From Desmodus rotundus (Eukaryota > Chordata > Mammalia > Chiroptera > Phyllostomidae): 64,000 nt of DNA. Positions 55,021 through 64,000 of the stretch are shown here, piece by piece (position 1 is the first letter of the stretch; each line of letters opens with the position of its first letter). The stretch lies in NCBI RefSeq assembly GCF_022682495.2, contig NC_071396.1:21077735-21141734 (forward strand). The letters are read 5' to 3'. Made by a program: the position numbers and the translations under genes. Below the pieces are notes generated by a model that worked only from the letters and a program-made list of their open reading frames with translations, did no database searches and was not told the origin of the DNA.

Positions 55021-56399
55021 GAATCTGTTGGATTTTAATTTCCATTTAACCATCATTCGAGTAGGTGGACCTAGAAAATAGAAAAGTGAGAGTTGATGAC
55101 CCGTTTAATCCATTTCTGTCCTCCTTTGTCATCCAGGTGACCCAGAATGACAGGCTGGCCCGTTTCTTCTGTTAGAATAGGAGAAAAATGAACGAGGAGT
55201 CAGTGCCGCCAGCAAGGGGAGCCAGGCAACTCACGAGCACTGTCTGAAGAGGCGAAGGATCGAGAGTAGGAGCAAAATTGAAAAGGCACTAAAGGGAGTT
55301 TTTCATGAGATGGGTGTGCCCTCCGAGCTAAGGAGAGGGCGTTCTCCTGCAGAGGTGACATTGGCCCTCAGAGTGGCCACAGTCCCGTCACTTCCTGGCA
55401 TTTAACTGGAGGGAGAAGCAAGGCCCATGGAGACGGACGCTCTCCTGAGGCTCCCAGCCAGCTAGTGGTCACGCCTGGCAAACCCCAGACACTCAGCAGA
55501 ACTTCCCTCCCCGCCTGGCCATGGCCTCTCATCCCTCCTTTCGGGAGTTCGTTCACAGTCTGTACCATGGCGTCTGTCTGGCGTATGAAACACTGAGAAA
55601 CGGGAGTGTAAAGCCTTCAGCTACTTGCACAGCCTTTCAAAAGCTTGTATCATTTTCCTAGTGGCACCCCGTACTCACTCTGTGTCAGGACATTCCGTAG
55701 AGCCTCACAGGTCGGCGCAGCCTCTCAGAGCCTCGGTGTCTTGCCAGAGCCCAGATGTGACCTCTGAGTCCCTTCGCAGCTCTGACAGTTCGTCAGGTCA
55801 GGGGACGTAAAGCGCCTTCACCCTATGAGGCACTTGAGGGAAGTAGAACTTCTTGCTAGAGTTTGAGGATAATTCCCTCTCAGGAGCAAGTGCTGCTGGG
55901 GGATGTCCCAGAGCGTGGGACCATGGCTGGTGTCAACGGGGGAGGTTGAGCAGCTGCCAATACAGTGACAACCGAGAAGAAGGTCGACACACCTAGGCAT
56001 TGGTCTGCCGGCTGGTGCCAGGACTGGGCGTCAGAAGCAGGAGCGCAGCCATGAAGCAGAGTGAGGACCGCAGGCAAGGGGAAGAGGGGGACTTGGGATG
56101 CTGGCGAGTGGTGGAGTCCGAAGGGCGGGGAGGATGGAATCCCAGGCAGCTCATGCACAGTAACAAGAGGGGGTTGCTACCAATGGCTCGGATACAGGTG
56201 AGAGGCAGGTGTCAGCAACAAGGCGTGAGGATGGGAGAATGAATAGAGTGGCAAGTTCAGTTGGACTCCGTGAAGAGCTCACTCGGTGGTGATGAGTGTG
56301 AATTCAAAGGAAGGCCTGTAAATATGGCTCCTGTGTCTCTCTGAGCCGCATTCCGCTCCACAGGTGCAGGTACAAAGGGGCAAAGTTGGAGTAAACCAG

Positions 56400-57000
56400 G
56401 GCTGGGGTTTAGCTAAGTGGGCGATGTGAAGACAAGGACGGGGGGACTGGCAGCCTGTGCAAGGGGGTGACGATCACGATGCTAATGACTGGCCACAGAA
56501 CGCAAGGGAAAAAGGAGGGGAGTGAGGGTGTGAGAGAGGTGGAAACAGGGCCTGGCGAGAGGACTTCCTGGGTCCGGGAAGCAGACAGGCTTGTTGGAGG
56601 GGAAGCGCCCGAGGACAGGAGCTGGGAGGATGGACAGTGGTGGCTGGGAAGCACCGTTCCCACACTGACATGTGCAGAGGGGAGGCAGCTCTGGCGATCA
56701 GCGTCTAGGGTTGGGACCCCGCAAGGGGAGGTGTCGGAGGTGGGGAGGTGAGGCTGACATTGGAAGGGGCGTCTGTGGCCACTGGGATCCCTGAGAGTGG
56801 CGGAGGGAGGTATGTTGGAGAGAGGGGGTGAGCCAGAGCACAAGCCTCCCGGAAGGGCCGCAACGAGAGGGCCATGCGGGTGGAGTGAGGATGTGGAGAA
56901 ACGAGAGGACGTCGTCCTTCTGGTGCCCACCCCTGGGTGAGAGTAGTGTGTGACAGCAGTGGGAGGGAACAGTGAAAGGATTTCAGGAGCCTGCGCCTGG
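56400..57000. repeat. G+A-rich stretch, possible ancient LINE remnant
   Basis: About 600 bases dominated by gagg, gggg and ggtg words on the + strand. This creates a 239-residue minus-strand open frame rich in Ser and Pro. It may be a very old antisense L2 piece, but no decisive phrase was found. Confidence 0.3.
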
Positions 57001-57030
57001 GTGGGGGCGGGGCGGTGGGGGGGGGGTTGG
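57001..57030 (+). repeat. G-quadruplex-prone tract
   Basis: gtgggggcggggcggtgggg continues into a run of G, giving at least four G3+ runs with one- or two-base loops. Confidence 0.8.
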
Positions 57031-57969
57031 AGATGTGATTGACAGAGCAGCCTGGAAGTTAGGCTGCAGGGAGCCTGGCTTCCATGGCCCAGGGCTTGAC
57101 CTGCAGTGGCAAAGCAAGGTTCGCCCATGGGTGATGAGGCGCGGACCCTGTGGTCTGAGGATGGGCCACACGCGTGGAGCCGGTCACAGACGTGGAAAGT
57201 GTGAAGCCGCTGACATGAAGCTTAGTTGTAGGTGTGCGTGTGCAGGCCGCTGTCATTGTCTCACTAGCAGGGGACAGCCACCTTTTCACCACAGCGAGGT
57301 GTGCTTTTAAGAAATCAGCACAGGGGATGCTGTAGGGAATGTAAAAGAGACATTTGACAAAGTGGGTTTTTGGAAAACTCAGGAAAAACGCTATCAGGAA
57401 TGCGTGGCGTGGCGTGTGGACATTTACCTTTTCCGTTACTAGAGTAACTGCAGTTTTCTCCGCTAATTTACTCGTTGCTCAGTATTTTCCGTCAGTGAAT
57501 GATACTGTGCGTGTGTATGTTTTCTACAGGCCCCCGAGATCAGATAGTGCCAGTTTTTGCTCCTGCGTTCCTTCAGACGAGAGAACACAACCGGTATCGA
57601 TCACCTTGCCCTTCTATGGAAAACAAAGCAGGGATGCAAACGGCTCGTTTCGGGTGTTTGCACGAGTAGCTCGTGCATCCCCATGATCAGGCCACCACCC
57701 ACGGTGCCGGGCCTGTGGCCACTCCTACGTGCTTCTTGATAACAAAATAGTAATAATGTGGAAACCAGTGCCAGTGTGTTTTCTGAATTCCTGCAGTTCA
57801 CACATTCAATTCTTTATCCCTGCAAGCTGTTAAGGAGTCAGTGAGCCCAGGCTTTGTTGGATGGTGAGACCCCAAAGGACAAGCACTCCTCCTCTCACTC
57901 CTGTCCCTCCCCAGTGCAGCGCCTGCCCTGTGGGAGGGCACCCTGTAAATACCAACCGAGTGAGAAAGA

Positions 57970-58185
57970 AGAGGCAGTTCAAGGTTCCTGAGCACGAGCT
58001 ATGTGCCAGGGACCATGCTAAGCTCTTCAGTTGCATTATCAGAATATTCCTTATAATAACGCTGTAAAGGGAGTAGGGGTCATTGTCCCTATTTTAGACA
58101 TAGAGATGAGTGAGGGTCAGTACGTTGCCCAGGCCTCACAACCGCCAACAGTGGAGGAGGAATAAATACCTGGAAGTGGCCGACT
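57970..58185 (-). repeat. MIR, antisense
   Basis: The order cctgagcacgagctatgtgc, cagggaccatgctaagctct, ggggtcattgtccctatttt, agacatagagatgagtgagg and cagtacgttgcccaggcctc is that of antisense MIR. Confidence 0.78.
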
Positions 58186-59704
58186 CGCACATCCTTGACC
58201 TTGGCAGTGGACCCCACAGCCAGGGAGGGGAGAGGAAGGAAGGAGAGGAGAAGGAGGAAAAACAAATAAGAAAACAATGAGTAACCATTATTTTAAAATC
58301 TATTTCGTTGTTGAAACTGAAAAACAACAGTTTTACCCGAATGTGTGCTAGGTGTTACCATGGCAACGCCACTTTCAGCATCTCAGTTTCTTGACTGACC
58401 CACCTTAGGGGCCGGGAACCCTCCGGCTCTCTTGCCAGAGGAACCGCGATCTGGAAAATACCAAGAATAGGATTTATGTTCCTGGCCGTGTGAAACGCTA
58501 TCGGCCATCTCATAGTTTGACTAACACCCCATAATCACTGGTCTGCGGAGACATTCTAAAAATATCTGTGTAACCTAATCTTACTTGAAGCTAATCCAAC
58601 CCAAACTTGACGGTGACTGACCAGTCCACGCAGAGCCACCGGCCCCCCACAAATCTTGGAGGTGTGGAGAGTTCTCCCCTCGCTATGGCAGCATTCGGGG
58701 CATCGGCAAGTCCTCAGTTCTTACGTCCGCATAGCTCGAGTCACCAACCTGTGAAGGCCTTTTGTTGGGAACCTTATCCATAAAATAATAGGTTCTCCTT
58801 CCAGAGTCCCTAAACACGTAGTTTTCTTCATCCCAAATGCCGGGACATGTCAGTGGGACAGACAGAGCCGTGTCTGTCTGGGTCGCAATCTGGGAAGCAA
58901 AGGGGCTTCCCTGTGGAGCATCGGGTCTGCGTGTTTTAACTTGCAACACTCGGCAAGAAGTTTGTGGGCAAAGGAGGATAGCGCGACGTTGAATGAAATA
59001 TGAACAGAAAGGACCTGACTTCCGAGTAAAGTTGTGTACGCTGGTTTTCTCAGCTGTACATGGGGCAGGATCGGAGGGGAAAATAACCATAGTATTCACA
59101 GAGGTAATTATTACCTATTTCCATGTGTCTTATGCTTCAAACCTGCCCAACGTAGTTACAATATGTACCAAGTGATTTGGTTCATTTCATTTTCAAAAAA
59201 GCAAATTCTGGAAACTTTTGTAATTTGTCAAGCCTCACTCGACAGCGTGTAATAAAGGAAAAACACGGACTTTACATGCAAAGGACCGGCCCTTTCTGCT
59301 GGACAAGTTGCCTTTGAGACTCTGTCCTTATTTATTGTATTCTTAAATAACTTTTTGCTTTTCATTTGCACTTGGCACACAATATTATATTAGTTACGGG
59401 TGCCCAACAGACTGATTGGATGGCTATATAACCCAGGAAGTGAGCGCCCCGGTACATCTAGTGCCCGTCTGACACCGCACGCAGTTGGGCGTCCTTATTT
59501 AAACGGGGGAGATCGCACCTGTGAGCCAGGTTTCCTCGTACGGAGATGCTCTCTGAGACGGCACTCTGCACGTTGATCATTCACATCACCACAAATGTGC
59601 ATGATGATTTGAAGTAAGATTTCTCTGAGAAAATCAGTGCTGTTTCATTGAAAGGTGTTAGATCTCATTTTGAATCTAACTTTCCAGACAGGTCGTAGGA
59701 AAAA

Positions 59705-59790
59705 TTTGATTCATTTGGGCAGGTCCTAAAGCACAGGGAGGCTCCTTGGAATATAGAATTGTTATAATTAAAAATTTCCGCTGTGCCCAC
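59705..59790 (+). repeat. Diverged repeat pair, copy 1
   Basis: The stretch tttgggcaggtcctaaagca, cagggaggctccttggaata, tagaattgttataatta resembles a second stretch about 1.07 kb downstream. The element family was not recognised. Confidence 0.5.
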
Positions 59791-60779
59791 AAAATGAAAC
59801 ATGATATAAATTTACTCTTGCGTACTTGGTCTTTTCTCGCTACTGTACCTGGCTCAGCTCGCTTCGGGTTCTCAGGGGACATTTCAGAGATGCACGAGGC
59901 CTGGGAATCGGGACGAGGGGAGAAACTGTGCAGTTAAATAATGAAGAACTAAACTCACCGCAGCTCAGCAGACCAGTCCCGTCACTGGTTTTCACTCTGC
60001 TCTCTGACCTCAAGTCATGTCCCCAGACTCTTGTCCCCTCCCTTTATGGTCGGGTTCATGTAGAGGGGAGGATTGTCACCTTTGGAAACAGGAAGTCTAA
60101 TGGGACAGCTTCATGGTGGCAGGGGCCCCAATGGCTCCTCCTACTGGGGGGAAGCTACTATCAGAAACCGTCCCCAAGTGGACAGCCTCACCCTTCCCTG
60201 TCCCTGGTGGCTTCCAGGAAGCCAGAATCCCTGGAGTCTTCTTAAAGGCAGGGAAAGCTCGATTCTTCCGAATCAGCAGTCAGTGGCCAAGAGCCTGTCG
60301 GAGGACTGGAGCCCAGTTCACTCCGCTGAGCGTAGAAATCACTTTTACCTTCCCCGAGGGTGGCAACTTGCAGCCTTTCTCGTCCCACGGCACACTTCCA
60401 GGAACTACTAAAATTCTGCAGCACACCAGAAAGTATCTTTCTTGCCAATCTGACAAAAAGAAATAGGTATAATTTTGATTCATTCACACAGGACGGCTAT
60501 TGTTGGGTCGGCCGTTGTTGCTTTTTTATTCGACAATCTAAAGGACCAGAGGTCAGTGCCCCTGATAATTAGCCAGGCATTCCATGTTTTAAACATTCGT
60601 GAGGCGCCCTGCTGTGCCTGCCGCAGCGCACTGATTGAAAATTGCCTCCCCAGAGGCTCATGTATTAGGAATTCTAGTGTTTAACATTAGAATAAAGATT
60701 TTTGAGTACGTGATTTTAGCATTACTTGAAATGTGGGTAGAAAAATAATGTCTTAAAGACATTGAAATCTCATTATGAA

Positions 60780-60860
60780 TTGTACTTTTGTTTGGACAGG
60801 TCTTGAAGCACATGGAGGCCTCTGAAAGATAAAATTATTACAGTAGTTCTTTCTTCTCAA
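60780..60860 (+). repeat. Diverged repeat pair, copy 2
   Basis: The stretch tttggacaggtcttgaagca, catggaggcctctgaaagat, aaaattattacagta pairs with copy 1 in the same orientation at roughly 70 percent by eye. This could be two members of one family, or paired repeats of an old element. Confidence 0.5.
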
Positions 60861-62079
60861 AAACTGCATCTGGTGAGGCCTAACAGGTACAGGGTCCCCT
60901 GCCACGGCAGGGAGCTGGGGACAGGTGACCTGCATGTTCCTGTAAGCTCCTGCTGCGGAATTCTCTCCCAGAGAAGGAGTTGGAGGCAGGGTGCAGGGAT
61001 TGAGAAAGGCATCTCCATGACATTGAAGCTGCAGGACAAGTTTTGGGAGGAAAAAAATCCCACTGTGACTTTCCTGCAAATGACAGTCATTCAGAAAAGT
61101 GTAAAGCCTTCTCTGACATTATTTCATTTGGTCACAAAATAGCCTTTGACACAAGCAGCTGGCAGGAAGCGATGGCCATGTAGAACATGCCGTGGACGCC
61201 CTCACCGCACGTGTGGCCCACGTGAGTGGGGAGTAAGGGGCAGCGTCTCCTGCCCGAGCTCGCTGGGGCTGAGCCCTGCCTCACACCTCTTGAGTTGCCA
61301 ACATGTGACACAGTCCAAGCTGCGTGACGTCCAAACGTCCGCGGGAGTGAACTGCTCTGAGCTCAGCAATGACCGGCCATGTTATCAGATCACCTCCTCC
61401 TTGGGGCCCCCAGTTCAGGAACGATCTCTTAACCGTGACCTCAGAGAGGACTACATTTATGTATTAATCCAAGGCGCACCCCAGAGAGTGTCTGTGAGAC
61501 CCACCTGTAGCTTGGAAACCATGGCTAAGCCATCTCTGTGCCCAGCGGTGGCCCGTGCGGGGCAGGACTGACACCATGTTGAGGGAGTCTGAGCTTCTGT
61601 CCATCCGTCCGTCCATCCTAGCCACCTCATCGCTCAGCCGATATAAAACACCAGCCCAGTGCCTGGCACCCCGGACTGATGAAAAGTCTGCTCAGATAAA
61701 TCTGGTGAAGTGATTGCAAGACATCGTTAGTATGTGACACCAAACGTAACAGTGCTGATGATACTGGGGGTTTTCTGGGGACTCCAGTTCGTCAGATTCT
61801 TTGGGACAACTGAACGTTGTTTCTCAAGGTACTCAGACCACGTAAGGAGGAGAACTGGAGAGCGGGGGCCAGTCCTTAAAGCACGTCCTGCGTTAGGCTC
61901 ATTAAGCTCGAGTGTGGGCCTCGTTGCCGGGAAACAGTAAAGCAAGCCGGCCTCTTCTCTCAGGGCAGCCTTCCCGATGCAGGGGAGCCTTTGAAGTCCC
62001 CATCACATAAGGGTCCGCGGTCTCGGTCATTTCCTCTGACCTTTCCGTGGATGGCCTGTACCCTATTTCCTTTTCACCT

Positions 62080-62240
62080 GAAGTGGGACTGCGGATGGCT
62101 CATGCCCACCACTGGTGGCCTCTTTTCATCGGCTCCCCGTTACCTATGGAATTAAGTTCAAGTGTGTCCATAGGAGTCAAGTTTCCAGTCCGGCCAGCCT
62201 GCCCTGAGTCCCACACTCTCCCCCTTCAGTGACCCTGTCC
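62080..62240 (+). repeat. L2 LINE fragment, sense
   Basis: The stretch catcggctccccgttaccta, tggaattaagttcaagtgtg, tccggccagcctgccctgag and tcccacactctcccc corresponds to the same L2 segment as 8865-8990. Confidence 0.6.
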
Positions 62241-64000
62241 CCTGTCCCAGGCTTCCCAGCCGAGAGGTGCCTTGACCACAGGGTTGTTGGGGATGGTCAG
62301 GGGAGGGTTGTGCTTGGCGTTCATTTTCGGTGGTCAGACCTTCTGTTCCAGTAACTGTTCCTTTTGCGCCCCAACTTTCCCAAGAGAAAGTCCCTTCTGC
62401 CCCCGGCCTGGCAGTAGGTGTGAGTGCACTGACCAGGGAGCAGGCATGAACAGGCCCTGCTGCTCAGAGTGCGGGAGTGTCGGAGCCAGAGGGAGGGAAA
62501 TGGCCCAGACTGAGGGCTTTCTGAAAGGTACGATGTTCTCCCTGTCTCCACGAGTCTCTCAAGTGTGCCCTTGGGCAACACCGGCCCCTGGACAGACACG
62601 TTTCGAGACTGAATTGTTTCAGCTGCAGAAATGCTTTCTCTTTTCAGCTCATTGGTTATATCAGGATGGCTCGGTGGACCTTTTGTACAGTGTCATGAAG
62701 GATGGTGTTCACCATGTTACACGGAGTTCTCTTTACGAGGGTCCTGGGGATGCCAGCTCTCCAGTGTCTCTGCCACAAATAACTAGGATCCCTCCAGACC
62801 ATTATTTTGTCTTTGTCATAAGAAACTATTCAAGTTTCCTTCCACATTTGCTGCTTGTGAGCCTGCGTGATGCAGGGCGTCATAGAACAGTTACTACCTC
62901 TTTGTTAGTGGAGGTAGCTATACATTAATAAAGGAGGGGAGCAAAGGAAATCAGATGTTATTAAGCATAATCAACCAGGGAGCAAAAGCCTGCTTGCTTC
63001 ACCCGGAAGTTACAGCTTCACACTCTGCCCAGGGCACCACCAGTGTGTTCCCCGCAGATCACTGGGGCGGGGACAGAACGATAAGGGGGAGGTGAGCACA
63101 TGCACAGCAGCAGGGGCCCAGATGGCGACCACAGAGCTCTGTCAGTCTGGCCCGGAAAAAGGATCAGCTTGGATAAGAGACACAGCCCCAGAAGATGCAG
63201 GGAATGGATTGGTGAGGAGGTGAACCTGTCAGAAGCCTGAAAGCTTGGGAAGTTGATTGGTTATTTTGAAACAGCGCCTGTCTTCCCAAGCCTGAGATAA
63301 CATGATCCCAGCTAACAAAGTCCCGCTTTCCGTCTGTCGCCCCGTGACACGCCCTCGCCCCGTTTGTCGGTGTGTTCTCTTTCCTTAGCAGCTGCCTGGC
63401 GCCCAGGGCAGGCTGCATGGCTCCCTTGCAGGCCTGGACACGGCGCCAGCCGAAGTGCAGCCGGGCACACAGACTAAGCTGACCGGATGGGAGAAAGGCT
63501 GGACGGGACCAGCCTTGGTGTGGCATCCAGTCTCTGGATTTTGGCCCTATTTGGGGGCCTGATGAAGGCAAGATTGGACTTTTCCCACCACGGGTGGGAA
63601 TGAGACATTGGAAACCCAGTGGCACCCCTTTGATTTTGCCTCCAGCACACAAATAAAACCTACCGTGCCCTGGTCTCCCATCTGTGGCTCTCCTGGGGTA
63701 CTTTCCCTGCAATCCCATAAGAACCCCACTCCCACCAACAAATCTTAACATTACTCTGTCTTCCTCATGTTTTCTTGTCCCCATTTTCACTTAAATGTAT
63801 TATTTGCTTTCCTACAGCGTGCGCCTTTATAGAATGACTCCGTTCCTTTTAGGAATTAAGTGTGAATAAATAAGCCAGGCCTGGCCCGTCTCTGGTAGAT
63901 AGGGCAAACAGCACTTAAGGGGTGGGACGCAGTGCTTGCTCCTTTGGAAACAAGAAACAAGAGGAGGAAAAGGTCAGGAGGTCAGGAGAGAGCTGCCAGC

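Noticed and set aside
56409..57128. 239-codon minus-strand open frame, the longest in the window
   Set aside because: It is a Ser/Pro/His-rich translation of a G+A-rich + strand. There is no domain, no splice context and no codon pattern of a gene.

Overview
The window is mammalian nuclear DNA, most likely from a bat. It holds five internal exons of one large multi-exon gene on the + strand, embedded in long introns full of old and young retroposons. The gene is a pecanex-family gene and best fits PCNX2 (pecanex-like 2). The joined exons give one open frame of 230 complete codons, covering the last membrane-spanning part of pecanex and the start of its highly conserved cytoplasmic C-terminal region. 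Splice phases agree at all four junctions in the window. The paralogue choice is from memory of family sequences, not from an alignment: exon 4 reads RMDNSNTRLAVQIEKDPG, whereas PCNX1 and PCNX3 are remembered as having a VDHSNTRL version followed by a LDRNPG-like stretch.

The bat assignment rests on eight copies of a tRNA-derived SINE of the Ves type, with a tRNA-like head, a CT-rich middle and an A-rich tail. Several are flanked by target-site duplications. A short 3' L1 tail of a bat-like type at 47501-47676 has a 13-bp duplication. No Myotis-type Helitrons were recognised, so the bat family is left open.

Layout: 1-804 end of an upstream intron; exon 805-982; 21.8-kb intron 983-22782; exon 22783-22891; 4.4-kb intron to 27280; exon 27281-27410; 19.8-kb intron to 47233; exon 47234-47292; 3.8-kb intron to 51109; exon 51110-51325; start of a further intron to the window end. 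The next conserved coding block of pecanex (a TYCQQREVEA-like motif) was not found, so that exon lies beyond 64000. The introns carry Ves SINEs, MIR, L2 (including several antisense stretches of its coding part), L1 fragments, a MER5 element, microsatellites and a 33-base G run.

The most interesting observations concern splicing. The 21.8-kb intron appears to start with GC rather than GT. The next intron has a very weak donor. The following exon carries, 23 bases inside its coding sequence, a second acceptor-like site with a better pyrimidine tract, whose use would frameshift the message. I see no sign of a bacterial-type system, a CRISPR array, a nested protein-coding gene or a genuine RNA gene. 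Most other open frames are chance or repeat-derived. Repeat boundaries and family names were judged by eye and are approximate.
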